Shown: in pieces, positions 7,572-16,700 of the stretch
How the letters are laid out: each line of letters starts with the position of its first letter
Numbering within the stretch: position 1 is the first letter of the stretch
Program-made: the position numbers and the translations under genes
Source of the DNA: Verrucomicrobiota bacterium
GTDB lineage: Bacteria > Verrucomicrobiota > Verrucomicrobiia > Opitutales > Opitutaceae
Length of the DNA stretch: 17,413 nucleotides
Reading direction: 5' to 3'
NCBI GenBank assembly: GCA_023386835.1
Contig: JAEWIY010000101.1
Location: forward strand, 1 to 17,413
The notes under the pieces: model-generated
What the model was told of the DNA's origin: nothing
What the model saw: only the letters and a program-made list of their open reading frames with translations
Database searches by the model: none

Positions 7572-9344
7572 TCAGGCGTCCACCTCTTCCGCTTTCGCCG
7601 CCAAGGCGGGGGCGGTGGCTCGGGCATCCGGTTTGCGGGCACAACGACGCAGCCCCCAGCCGCAAGCCATCACGAAGAGCGCCAGGCCGAGGATCGCCAA
7701 GCGACCTGAGAGTGGATTGGGCACGAGAAGGAGGAGGAGCATCAGCAGGCCGGTCACATAGATGATCCGGGCCATGATGCGCGCTTGAGCATCATCGACC
7801 TCCTCCCCGATCTCCGCTGCAAAATCGACGGGAGTCTGCGCGAGCGCCTGAAATTGATCCTCACGCTCGCGATCCTCCTGTGAGCGCCGGTGACGGAACG
7901 GCCAGCTCAGGAGCAGAGCCGCCACGGCTCCCGCGACCACCCACGTGCTCCGCTCCTGCAGCGTCCACGCGGTCCCGCGCCAGCGCTCGTCCAGCAGCGT
8001 GTACAGGGAAGGCAACAGCCCGCCAACAAACAGGGTAAAGTAACACCAGGCGGGCATCCGTCGGAGAACTACGCCAGCCATCAAAGGCAGCATGATCGGC
8101 ACCGTGATGATCGACCCGACGAACATGAACATGTCGAAGAGCTGCACCTGCCCCTGGCGCGAGAGGAAGATCGCGATCGCAATGATCAATCCACCGAAAC
8201 CCAGGCTGATGAGCCGACAGACTGCGAGCGAAGTCCGATCGGACCAGGCGGGCCGCCCTCGTGCCGCGCGCCAGGGCAGCAGCATGTTGTTGACGATTAC
8301 GCCGGTCTGCACGTTCAGCCCGCTGTCGATGCTGCTCATGGTCGCCGCAAACATCGCTGCGATCAGCAAACCGAGCATGCCTTGCGGAAGCACGTGCCGG
8401 GCAGTCACCGCATAAGCCGCCGTGGCCGGATCGCTCAACCCAGAGGCCAGCACCTCTGGCGCGTGCAAAAAGCGCGCGACCATGGGCGGGATGAACCAGA
8501 CGATGCTACCGAAGGCCATCATGATCGCCCCCAGCCAGGCGGAGCGCACCGCTTCCCGCCCATCCTTGGCCGCGAGATAGCGACCGCCTGAAGCGAGGTG
8601 CAGCTGCGCCAGCAATTGCATGCCGAAAGCGACGAAGATCCACTGCCAGGTGAAACGATCCTGTGGGAAAGCGCCGGTCGGCTTCACGAACTGGAACGCC
8701 TCCCCCAGACTGGGATCCTGGTAGTGCGTCCAGAACGCTCCGAGGCCCCCGATATGCACCAGGCTCAGGACGGCAATGAGGATCGTCATCCCGTACATCA
8801 GGATCCCCTGCAGCACGTCGGTCGCCATGACGCCCCACATACCTCCAGAAGTTGAATACAACAGGGTGATCACGCTGACCACGATGATCGTGGTCGTCAG
8901 GGGCAGGCCAAAGGCGCTGCCGACAAACAGCGACAATGCCCACAATTGGACGGCCGCCGAGAATGGGCCGAACAGCACGTTGAATCCAATGTAGGTCCGC
9001 TCGACCGCCGGGCCGAAGCGGGCCTTGACGATGTCGCCATAGGTGTAGGCCCGGGTCTGGCGAAACCACGCCGCCAAGCCGAGTCCGCCGACGACAAATC
9101 CCAGCACGTTGGCTGCATAAATCACCAACATGGTCGGCCCGGCCTCAAACGCGGCCGCACCGTTCCCGGTGAAGGTGAAGGCGCTGATACCGGCCATCAC
9201 CGTGCTGGTTCCCACCATCCACCACGTGCCGCGGGCGCCGCCACGGACGAAGTCGCTGACGTTGCGGTTGAACCGGGCGAAGATGCCGCCAATGACGAGC
9301 AACAACACAAAATACGCGGCCAGCGTAAGGTACTCGGTGAGCAT
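7572..9344 (-). CDS. Sodium:solute symporter (SSS/SLC5 family), probable sugar carrier
   Basis: This 590-residue inner-membrane protein couples sodium influx to solute uptake. It shows many hydrophobic helices from the first residues (LTLAAYFVLLLVIGGIF) onward and SSS landmarks: 'GGARGTWWMVGTSTVMAGISAFTFTGNG' around the first two helices, 'GGMWGVMATDVLQG' in the middle (compare SGLT-like GG..AV..TDVVQ), and 'MFAATMSSIDSGLN' with the conserved SS-D of the sodium site. A charged cytoplasmic linker (HRRSQEDREREDQ) and a final pair of helices follow, as in long SSS members. The start at 9344 puts a few residues before helix 1. An in-frame ATG at 9383 has a GAGG nearby but would overlap the upstream gene. 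The gene lies 22 bp after the ADP-ribosylglycohydrolase-fold gene, so the two form an operon. A monosaccharide or small oligosaccharide substrate is inferred from context. Confidence 0.9.
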   Translation of the reverse strand: MLTEYLTLAAYFVLLLVIGGIFARFNRNVSDFVRGGARGTWWMVGTSTVMAGISAFTFTGNGAAAFEAGPTMLVIYAANVLGFVVGGLGLAAWFRQTRAYTYGDIVKARFGPAVERTYIGFNVLFGPFSAAVQLWALSLFVGSAFGLPLTTTIIVVSVITLLYSTSGGMWGVMATDVLQGILMYGMTILIAVLSLVHIGGLGAFWTHYQDPSLGEAFQFVKPTGAFPQDRFTWQWIFVAFGMQLLAQLHLASGGRYLAAKDGREAVRSAWLGAIMMAFGSIVWFIPPMVARFLHAPEVLASGLSDPATAAYAVTARHVLPQGMLGLLIAAMFAATMSSIDSGLNVQTGVIVNNMLLPWRAARGRPAWSDRTSLAVCRLISLGFGGLIIAIAIFLSRQGQVQLFDMFMFVGSIITVPIMLPLMAGVVLRRMPAWCYFTLFVGGLLPSLYTLLDERWRGTAWTLQERSTWVVAGAVAALLLSWPFRHRRSQEDREREDQFQALAQTPVDFAAEIGEEVDDAQARIMARIIYVTGLLMLLLLLVPNPLSGRLAILGLALFVMACGWGLRRCARKPDARATAPALAAKAEEVDA

Positions 9345-9366
9345 GGGATGAGTATCCGAAATTACC

Positions 9367-11067
9367 TCACACAACCGGAGCACTCAGGTTGCCTCGCTTC
9401 TGAGGTCCGACCCAGCGCAGGTTCGTTTCGATAAAAGACTGGTGCCAGTGGGCACCCTGATGCCGCTTGAAGTTCACGCAGGCCGCCAACGGTTGCGAAA
9501 CTCGGGCCAGTTTCAGCACAATCCGATTTCTTCCCGGCACGATCTCCACTTCGGCGGGGAACGAACTGGGCGTCAACGGCTGGAAGGTTTCGCTGTGGAT
9601 GATCCGCTCACCGTTCCACCAAACCTCGACCGGGCCCGTCGCGCCGACGAGAAGCCACAGACGGCTTGGGGCGTCCGCCTCCAGTTCCCCACTCGCGTAA
9701 TAACACGCGGGACCATCCATGCCGCCGAGCGCGTCGAGCGGCAGGCGATCGTCGGTGGCCGCGCGGACCCAACGCTGCGCTCCCGGAGGAAGCTCTCCGG
9801 TATCGCAGTTCAGCTGTTCCGGCTGCAGCCAGGCGCGGTCGAAGCCGCTTTGATTATGACTGAAATAGTGAACCGACGGCAGGCTGGGCAATCCATGCTC
9901 CCCGCCGGCGATGTCGGCCTTCTGGCGCTCCTCCCAGGGCCGCCAAAACGGGCCCACGATTTGCCAAGTGGGGAAAGCGGGTGCCACCGGGACGATCGGC
10001 GGCCGCGCGACCGCCTGCACCGCCAGGGCGGGCGGACGCGGCTCCACCTCCCCAATCGTCACTCCCGTTTCGAACGCCTGCGCCACTTCCTGCCCCAGGG
10101 CACAGCAGGCCCGGCTCAACGCACTGATCGAGCCATGCCGGGGAAACCCGCGCATCCACGAGCTCAATACGTACCCGTCCGAGACGTCGTTGCGCAGGGA
10201 TTCGGGGATCTGATCGAAACCGATCATGGCGCCCAGGATCGCCCCGGCGGTGGCGGCGGTGCAATCGGCGTCGTAGCCACAATTTAATGTCGTCGCCAGC
10301 GTCTGGCAGAAATTGCCCCGACCATACAACAAGCCGAGGAGGATAAAGCCCACGTTCTGCAGCACGTGCGTCATTTCAGGATGGCCGTAGTGCGCGAGGA
10401 TCCGGTTCCGGGTCTCCAGCCAAGAGCCCTCCGAGGTCCATTGCAGCACATCGCCGATCAATTGAGCCAGGCGGGAAGCCGGATCGACGTAGGTCCGCGC
10501 CGTCTGAATCAAAGCGTCGACGTCGGTGACGAAAAAGGCCTCCGCCTCCATCGCCGCGAGGAATTTTTCCGCTTCAACCGCGTTGCCGAAATGGTCGAGC
10601 GACGCGTCCTGCGCGGCATACTGGGCGGCGTACGCCGGAGCTCCCGGACAGATGGCAGCCCAGATCTCCGATCGGATGGCGCATCCCATGCATTCTCCAA
10701 AGAACCAGTTGGCGACCACGCCCGATTCGGGCGGAAGCAACCCCCGCTCCCAATTGGCGGCGGCAACTCCGTATTCATTCCACGGCGCTTCGACATGCTC
10801 ACGCCACTCCGCCATCAATTCGCGTGAGCCCAGCCGGATGCCATGCTCTTCGAGCGCGTGGAGCCAAAGCAACTGGAGGTCGGTATCATCGTTTTCGCAC
10901 ACTCCGTTGGGCAGCGCGAGGTCCGCCGTGAAGCTGTGCGTCGATTTCAGACCCTCGATCGGTGCGCCAAGGGTGCCTCCGATAAACTTGCCCACCCACA
11001 TCCCGTGAACAGCAGACCAATGACGTTGGGCAGAAAGAACGCGGCGCGGAGAGGCACCTTTCGGCAT
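9367..11067 (-). CDS. ADP-ribosylglycohydrolase-fold protein with C-terminal beta-sandwich
   Basis: This protein of about 566 residues has the all-helical DraG/ADP-ribosylglycohydrolase fold (PF03747 type). Visible motifs are GKFIGGTLGAPIEG (residues 26-39), the metal-site segment ENDDTDLQ (58-65), and GYDADCTAATAGAILGAMIG (264-283), equivalent to the DxDT metal loop but with Cys after the second Asp. After about residue 365 comes a beta-rich domain beginning TWQIVGPFW, with 'LWLLVGATGPVEVWWNGERI', resembling a sugar-binding or jelly-roll module. There is no signal peptide, so it is probably cytoplasmic. Members encoded in sugar loci probably cleave an N- or O-glycosidic bond in a small molecule or glycan, not protein ADP-ribose (inference). 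The ATG at 11067 has GGGGTGA 5 nt upstream and is preferred; the in-frame ATG at 11100 has no ribosome binding site. It heads an operon with the symporter. Confidence 0.75.
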   Translation of the reverse strand: MPKGASPRRVLSAQRHWSAVHGMWVGKFIGGTLGAPIEGLKSTHSFTADLALPNGVCENDDTDLQLLWLHALEEHGIRLGSRELMAEWREHVEAPWNEYGVAAANWERGLLPPESGVVANWFFGECMGCAIRSEIWAAICPGAPAYAAQYAAQDASLDHFGNAVEAEKFLAAMEAEAFFVTDVDALIQTARTYVDPASRLAQLIGDVLQWTSEGSWLETRNRILAHYGHPEMTHVLQNVGFILLGLLYGRGNFCQTLATTLNCGYDADCTAATAGAILGAMIGFDQIPESLRNDVSDGYVLSSWMRGFPRHGSISALSRACCALGQEVAQAFETGVTIGEVEPRPPALAVQAVARPPIVPVAPAFPTWQIVGPFWRPWEERQKADIAGGEHGLPSLPSVHYFSHNQSGFDRAWLQPEQLNCDTGELPPGAQRWVRAATDDRLPLDALGGMDGPACYYASGELEADAPSRLWLLVGATGPVEVWWNGERIIHSETFQPLTPSSFPAEVEIVPGRNRIVLKLARVSQPLAACVNFKRHQGAHWHQSFIETNLRWVGPQKRGNLSAPVV

Positions 11068-11075
11068 CGATGTCA
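11062..11075. promoter_or_regulatory. Second putative LacI-family operator at the ADP-ribosylglycohydrolase start
   Basis: On the minus strand this reads TGACATCGATGCCG, matching the proposed consensus at 12 of 14 positions, with the intact CATCGATG core. It covers the ATG at 11067, as the site at 6352 covers the phosphoesterase start. Its centre is 157 bp from that of the 11219-11232 site, close to 15 helical turns, which would allow looping by a tetrameric or paired repressor. Confidence 0.5.
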
Positions 11076-11218
11076 CCCCATTGGAGGAAGAATTGCTCAT
11101 TGGAAAAAAGTTGCGGCACATCCCAGTGAAGGGCCGGTCACAGGGGCGGGCGCAACCGCCACCGGGGCGGAAGCAGCAGCCAACAGCACGACTGAACGGC
11201 CACACCCTCCAAATTTCC

Positions 11219-11232
11219 TGTCATCGATGTCA
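11219..11232. promoter_or_regulatory. Putative LacI-family operator between divergent lacI-like and glycohydrolase genes
   Basis: TGTCATCGATGTCA matches TGACATCGATGTCA at 13 of 14 positions and is palindromic except for one pair. It sits 7 bp upstream of the likely -35 box of the regulator gene and 152 bp before the ADP-ribosylglycohydrolase start. On the minus strand the site includes a TTGACA hexamer, so it may overlap that promoter's -35. Autoregulation plus control of the divergent operon is the usual LacI-family arrangement. Confidence 0.65.
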
Positions 11233-11238
11233 ATCGTT

Positions 11239-11268
11239 TTGCTTTTTTTGCCGCTTCGGTCGTTATAG
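11239..11268 (+). promoter_or_regulatory. Predicted sigma-70-type promoter of the LacI-family gene
   Basis: TTGCTT (11239-11244) and TTATAG (11263-11268) are separated by 18 bp. A transcription start about 7 nt beyond would fall near 11275, only about 5 nt before the ATG at 11280, so the mRNA may be nearly leaderless. No Shine-Dalgarno sequence precedes the ATG, which agrees with this. Confidence 0.4.
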
Positions 11269-11279
11269 TGGGTTTCGTG

Positions 11280-12284
11280 ATGGTCACGATCTACGAAGTT
11301 GCGCAGGAGGCCGGGGTCTCCGCCAAAACCGCCGCCCGCATCCTCGGAGGCGAGCAGGGACGTGCACACAATCGACAACGCGTGCTGGAGGCGGCGCAGA
11401 AGCTCGGCTACGTCCGCAATCAACAGGCCGCCAATCTTCGCTCCGGAAAATCAGGACTGCTCGGGCTGATCGTCCCCGATATCAAGAATCCGTACTACCC
11501 CATCTTTTTTCAGTGCGTGCACGACATCGCGAACACCTATGGATACCAAATCCTGCTCTCCAGCACCTTTGGTCTTCTGAAGGAGGAGGCGCACGCGCTG
11601 CGGATGTTCGAAGTGAACCGCGTCGAAGGAATCCTGCTCAATGCGGCGGAGGGCGAATCGGACGAGGATTGTGACTCGATCCTTTCCCGCTTTCTCGATC
11701 GCGGAGTTCCGGTGATCGTCGCGGGCCGCCCTGCCCGGTCGGTCGCGGCTGACCAGATTGTGCTGAAGAACCAGGTCGGATTCGAAAAAGCGACGCAGTA
11801 TCTGCTGAAGATTGGTCGGCGCCGCGTTGCCTTTATTAGTGGGCACAAGAACGCGGTCGCCACTTCTGAACGTTACGCCGGCTATGCGGCCGCGTTGGCT
11901 CGCGCGTCGATTCCCCTGGATGCGAGCTTGCTGAGCTACGGCGACTTTACCGCGGAAAGCGGCTATCAACAGGCGGCGCTCCTGCTCGATCTCAAATCGC
12001 CACCGGACGCCATCGTCGCGGCAAACGATCTGCTCGCGTTAGGCGCGATCAAAGCCTGCCAGACGGCGGGCCGACGAATCCCGCAGGATATTGCTGTGGT
12101 GGGTTGCGACGACATCCCCCTCGCGCAGCTCGTCTCCCCCGCCCTGACGACACTTCGGCAACCCACCGAGAAAACGGCGCGGGACTGCGTGACCCTGCTC
12201 CTTGAACGCATCAAGGCTCGCGACGTGAGCGCTCCGAAGAAGCTCGTTTACGAACCGGAGCTGATCATTCGGGAAAGCGCGTAA
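11280..12284 (+). CDS. LacI-family transcriptional regulator
   Basis: This 334-residue protein has a helix-turn-helix at residues 4-23 (TIYEVAQEAGVSAKTAARIL), a hinge helix at 48-56 (QQAANLRSG) with Leu53 as the residue that inserts at the central CpG of the operator, and a periplasmic-binding-protein-like core starting GLIVPDIKNPYYP. The core ends with typical DAIVAANDLLALGAIKA and IAVVGCDDIPLAQLVSPALTTLRQP segments. It should bind DNA as a dimer and respond to a sugar. The recognition helix has 'TAARILGG' where most relatives have 'TVSRVLNG'. The ATG at 11280 was chosen over GTG codons at 11268 and 11277 because MVTIYEVA matches the usual family start. It is divergent from the glycohydrolase-symporter operon and is the best candidate for recognising the CATCGATG sites. 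Confidence 0.92.
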   Translation: MVTIYEVAQEAGVSAKTAARILGGEQGRAHNRQRVLEAAQKLGYVRNQQAANLRSGKSGLLGLIVPDIKNPYYPIFFQCVHDIANTYGYQILLSSTFGLLKEEAHALRMFEVNRVEGILLNAAEGESDEDCDSILSRFLDRGVPVIVAGRPARSVAADQIVLKNQVGFEKATQYLLKIGRRRVAFISGHKNAVATSERYAGYAAALARASIPLDASLLSYGDFTAESGYQQAALLLDLKSPPDAIVAANDLLALGAIKACQTAGRRIPQDIAVVGCDDIPLAQLVSPALTTLRQPTEKTARDCVTLLLERIKARDVSAPKKLVYEPELIIRESA

Positions 12285-12392
12285 CCGCAAGGACTGCGCG
12301 TCGCGGTCATCTGGGCATCGCCGTCGGATGATCGTCCTTGTTGCCTGACACCTCAAACAGCTGACGGTCGTTCGCGAGCGGGCGCAGCGGCG

Positions 12393-13637
12393 TCACGCCT
12401 TCATCTGCAGAGCCAGGGTGTTCCAACTGAGAAATCCCGCGTTGAAATTCGGCTCGCCCGTATCCGGATGGTAACACTCGTGCAATGTCTGCGTGCGGTT
12501 GAGATCCCGCAGTAACAGCCGGTGCGTGACGCGGGCCAGTTCGGACGCCTCTGCGACGAAACCATACCGGATCATGCCCGCGTAAACGAGGTAGCTGGCC
12601 ACCAACCACACCGGCCCCAGCCAGTTTGAAGGGTTCATGCTCTGGACCTCGGGAGCGTACATCCGCTCGAGGTTGGCCAGCGAGCGCACCCCGAAAGGCG
12701 CCCGGAAGGAAGTATTCGATCGCCAATGACGCGTCATCAACTCGTGCGCTTGCTCCGGAGTGGCCGCGCCGGCCCACAGCGGAAGAAAACCGGTGAACAT
12801 CCGGACCTTGAGCGGCAGGGTGCGCCAGCTCATGTCCATGCCTTTGGCGAAGTCCCCCGGCACGTGGACGTCGCGTTGGTCGGAACAAAGCACATCCGCC
12901 GTGTAATAGAAACCGTCAATCGGATCCCAGCATTCCTGATTGATCGCCGCGATCAGGTTGCGCCTTCGCTCGTCGAACGTTTGCGCATCGGCAGACCGAC
13001 CCAGGCGCCGGGCGAGAACCGCCGCGGCTTCCAGCTCGCGCACGTACAGCGCATTCAGCAGCACGCCCGCGGACGAGAAGGGAGGCCGGCCAAACACCGT
13101 GGGATCATTGTCCACGCCGGAAGCCACATCCGAGCCCCACACCAACAGACCACACTGCGACCGATACTTGGTCCACCAGCGCTCGAGAAAACGCACCAAT
13201 CCGTCAAAGTGTTTCGTGAGCCACGCGGTCGTGCCGCTCCACTCCACGATCGCCAACGCAAACTGCGCGAGGATGGGTTTCGCCTGATTCGCGGAGCCGT
13301 CCTCCCGGCGGCAGTTAAAAAGGTCGACCCGGTCGGCTTCGATCAGGAGCGGCACGGCACCGTTGTCGGCCTGGTGGGAGAAAAAGTTTAACCAACTCCC
13401 GACGGCATGCTCGGTGAGACGGTCGCGATACTCCGCAGCGTCCGGTGCATCGACTGCCGTCAGTCCGACGAAAACCCAGTAACTGTCCCAATCCCAAAGC
13501 TGGTGCCCGTAGGCCCCGCCCGGCACCAGAAACGGGTGCGAGAGGTAACCCGAAGGAGGCCGCATCGTGCCTAACGACGCGGCATGGCAATACGCCTGCA
13601 GGGGTGCGAGGGAATCAGCAGCAGCGCGGGCGCTCAT
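12393..13637 (-). CDS. Cytoplasmic GH63/MGH1-like (alpha/alpha)6-barrel glycoside hydrolase
   Basis: This 414-residue protein resembles the GH63/GH37 clan and mannosylglycerate-hydrolase-like enzymes, which invert alpha-glycosidic bonds. Landmarks are GHQLWDWDSYW (44-54), NQAKPILAQF (117-126), GSDVASGVDNDP (168-179) with Asp176 as likely general acid, and LHECYHPDTGEPNFNAGFLSWN (385-406) with Glu387 as likely base. No signal peptide is present, so it acts on sugar already imported. The length fits compact single-domain members. The ATG at 13637 has no Shine-Dalgarno sequence. It lies 137 bp downstream of the TonB receptor on the same strand, with hairpins in the gap, and is convergent with the regulator. 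The activity (alpha-glucosidase, alpha-mannosidase or other) cannot be fixed from sequence. Confidence 0.8.
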   Translation of the reverse strand: MSARAAADSLAPLQAYCHAASLGTMRPPSGYLSHPFLVPGGAYGHQLWDWDSYWVFVGLTAVDAPDAAEYRDRLTEHAVGSWLNFFSHQADNGAVPLLIEADRVDLFNCRREDGSANQAKPILAQFALAIVEWSGTTAWLTKHFDGLVRFLERWWTKYRSQCGLLVWGSDVASGVDNDPTVFGRPPFSSAGVLLNALYVRELEAAAVLARRLGRSADAQTFDERRRNLIAAINQECWDPIDGFYYTADVLCSDQRDVHVPGDFAKGMDMSWRTLPLKVRMFTGFLPLWAGAATPEQAHELMTRHWRSNTSFRAPFGVRSLANLERMYAPEVQSMNPSNWLGPVWLVASYLVYAGMIRYGFVAEASELARVTHRLLLRDLNRTQTLHECYHPDTGEPNFNAGFLSWNTLALQMKA

Positions 13638-13678
13638 GGCGAAGTCATCGAAACCATTGAAGAGGTCCGGAGACAGTT

Positions 13679-13708
13679 ACTCCGTGCAACCCGAAGGCCG
13701 CACGGAGT
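13679..13708. repeat. Inverted repeat with 9-bp arms between TonB receptor and hydrolase genes
   Basis: ACTCCGTGC (13679-13687) and GCACGGAGT (13700-13708) are perfect arms around a 12-nt spacer. It is the second of two hairpins in the gap on the minus-strand transcript, 41 bp before the hydrolase start. It may stabilise the 5' end of the processed hydrolase mRNA or act as a regulator site. Confidence 0.45.
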
Positions 13709-13731
13709 TTCATGCCGGAAGCTGAAGGTGG

Positions 13732-13759
13732 CGGCGAGCCCACGCGACCGGGCTCGCCG
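13732..13759 (-). terminator. Strong hairpin after the TonB receptor gene
   Basis: CGGCGAGCCC (13732-13741) and GGGCTCGCCG (13750-13759) form a perfect 10-bp GC-rich stem with an 8-nt loop, beginning 15 bp after the receptor stop on the minus strand. It suits a terminator or an attenuating intercistronic hairpin. The T run is weak (the minus strand continues CCACCTTCAGC), so partial read-through into the hydrolase gene is possible. Confidence 0.5.
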
Positions 13760-13774
13760 TCGCAACATGACGGA

Positions 13775-16700
13775 CTAGAACCTTCCCTTCACACCAAAGG
13801 TCCACGCCGCGCCAAAGACTTCCTGGCTGCGCAGCTTGGCGTAATCCGGAGTTTCATCACCGTAGTGCAACACCTCCAGGGGATCGTTGAGCAGATTGCG
13901 AACGTTGACGAACACGCTCACCGCGGGGCGGATGCGGTATTCAAAATTGGCGTCCACCAGGTCGCGCGGCGAGCGGTATTGCCACACGTTGGGACCGGCC
14001 GCCGCCGCTGAGACGCCCAAGCGCTGGAGGCCACGGTGATTGACGTTCACCTGGGCCGTGAACTTGCGGGCGCTGTACTTGATACCCCAGCTCACCGTCC
14101 TCCGGATGAAGTTGGTGAAGTCGGCGTAGTCCGATCCGCTCATGTCCAACTGCTGCCCGTTGGCAAACACCGTAAAGTTGCGTGCCCACTGCGGCAGGCC
14201 TTCGAAATCGAGGACCTGACGATAGTTGAATTCGATGCCTTCCACGACGGCATCGCCGACATTCTGGCGCGTCCGGATGACGAAGGTGCCATCGTTATAC
14301 AATTCCGGATTCGGAACATTGAACTGCTCCAGGAGTTCGTCCGTCGCCTCGAGGTCAGGCGCCGAACCGTTGAAGTTCTTGAAATCCTTCCGGAAGACAC
14401 CCACGGAAACCACGCCCGTCTTACGGAAGTAGTATTCCAACGACAGGTCCAGATTGTCCGCGGTGGCCGGGAGCAGCGCGGAGTTGGTCACGGTGATCAC
14501 CTTGCTGTTGCTCACCGTGATGTCCGGCACATTCACGCTGGGCAGAATGTAGTTGAGATCCGGACGACCGATCGACTTGGCGTAGGCCGCACGCAGAATC
14601 AGGGAGTCACGAATTTCCCACGCCAGGTCGACGCTCGGGTAGATGTCGTCATAGCTGTTCTTCCGATGGAAACCGCGCTCGATGTACTGGACCTTGGCGC
14701 GTTCGACCGGATCCGTGATGTCCTTGCCCACGGCCGGATTGATCAACGCGCCCCAGCCTTCGTCGTCCGTCCGTTCAAAGCGCACGCCCGTAACGACCCG
14801 CAGCTTTTCCGCAAACAGGCGGGCGTCGGCCATCAGATAGGCCGCGCTGATCGTTTCCTCGAACCGACGCGAGTTGTTGACCGTGTTGATGATCAGGTTC
14901 TGCGGGTTCGTGTCGCGGAAGTACTCCGGATGCTCCTGGTAGAGTCGGTAGAACTTGCTCGGCGACGGAGTCGGCATCCGCGGCCCGTTGAACGGGTACG
15001 TGGTGAAGAAGTCCTCGTCGATCAGGTCGTAGAGCGCGTAGTTATCGTCCGCGGAATTGGGCGTCCGGTCGGGACCGACAAAGTCCAGGTTTCCGCCCGC
15101 GTTGCGGCGAATATCTCTGACTTGCTTCTGCACCAGACCGCCGGCCTTGATCGAGAGCGGGAAGGAAAGTCCGAGATCCCGGCCAATGTTGAAGCGGGCG
15201 GTCGTGAACTGGTCGAAGGACTCAGCATCGGTCGGCCCGGCGCTCAGGACGTTGTAGTTGCTGGGATCGGACAGATCGATGGGTTCGCCCGTCGCGCCGT
15301 CCAGGACGACAATACGATTGGGGAAGCCGTCGATGTCCTCGTAGCGCACCGTCGGCCGATAGTTGTTGTACAGCGTACTCTTCGGCTGACCACGAAGGCG
15401 GACGTTGATGCGCTCAAAGTGCCCAAAATCCGTGTCCTTGTAGTAGTTGGTCGCGTGGGAATGCGCGACTCCGGCGTCCATGCGCCAGATCTGTCCCGTG
15501 TGCTTCCAACGCAGGTCGCCGCTGTAGGTCTTGCCGTACTTGTCCACCTGCTGGTGGATCATCGTCACCTGGCCGGTACCGGGCGCGCCATGCGTGAAGG
15601 TCGGGCTGTAGGCCTGCGGAGCAACCGCCGTGGCGCTCTGGTCAAACGAGTTCTGGCGGTTGGCGAAGAACGCGTCGTAGGCGTTCCACTGGACGTTGAA
15701 GCTGATGACATCCGCGGGGGTCACGCGCCAGTCCAGGGTGGTGCCGATCGACTGCCGCTGCGTCTCCTTCGGGCCTGCGCGATTGTTGTAATTGGAGAGA
15801 TAGGGTTCCGAGGGCGTGGCACCGGCGCGGGTCTGCGCGTGCGGGGACCACAGAGGGTTGCCGTAGTCCTGCTGGTTGAACACATCCGAGTGCAGGACGC
15901 TCACCGTGTAGCCAAAATTCTGTGACACCGGATGAATCCAGACGAAGTCACCACCCGGGCGGATTTTGCGGGTCCGGTTCTCGGACGGACCCGGTGACTT
16001 CTTCAACGACTTGTCCGCGTCCCCGTTGAGCGACAGGAAGGCACGATAGGTCAGCGACGGATCCCGGCGCTCAAACGCACTGCGGGACACGAGATTGACG
16101 GCGCCGCCCAAGGCATTGGCTGCGATGTCCGGCGTGCGCGACTTAAAGACTTCGATGCGCGACGTATTGTTGATCGAGACCTGCTCCAGTTCGAATTGAC
16201 GCCCCGGGTTCGAGGAATTGGCGCTGGCGAGCTGCGCGCCGTCCAGGGTCACTTGCGTAAACGAGGGACCTACGCCGCGAACCGAAATCGTCCGGGCATC
16301 GGTCCCCGTATAGTCAATGGTGATACCAGGGAGGAACTTCGCGAAATCACCGACGTTGCCCTCAGTCACATCACCAAACTCGTCGGTGGAGACGACGTTC
16401 TTGATGCTCGCCGAATGCCGTTGATCGTTGATCGCAATCGCCGCCGCATCCAGTTCACGCTGCGCGGTGACATCGAAGGCGCTCAGAACAACCACGTCTT
16501 CCCCGGCGACCCCTCGTGTGGCAACGGATTTCAAGGGAATGTCGAGGGTCAGCGTCGCCCCCGGGGTCACCGTCGCTTGAAGCGTGCGGTCGACCGTGGT
16601 GGCGTGGGTCACACGAAGTTCGACCACCCCAGCCGGGACACCCGACAGCTGATACCAGCCGGATGTATCCGTGAGTGTCCGGAGATTCGTTCCCGCCACG

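Noticed and set aside
9442..10287. 281-codon plus-strand open frame opposite the ADP-ribosylglycohydrolase gene
   Set aside because: Arginine/proline-rich antisense frame without recognisable domains; the opposite strand has family motifs.
11228..11233. TTGACA on the minus strand as -35 of the glycohydrolase promoter
   Set aside because: It is inside the operator and no acceptable -10 hexamer follows at 16-18 bp.
12307..12888. Minus-strand open frame overlapping the 3' part of the GH63-like gene
   Set aside because: Alternative frame of the hydrolase; only its last 30 codons lie outside, and they show no motif.
13645..13658. Possible degenerate operator (AGTCATCGAAACCA) just before the GH63-like start
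   Set aside because: Only 9 of 14 consensus positions match and the right half is lost, so it is not distinguishable from chance.
14036..15925. 629-codon plus-strand open frame opposite the TonB receptor
   Set aside because: It is a valine/arginine-rich reflection of the receptor codons in high-GC DNA, with no signal peptide or motif; the minus-strand receptor is unambiguous.
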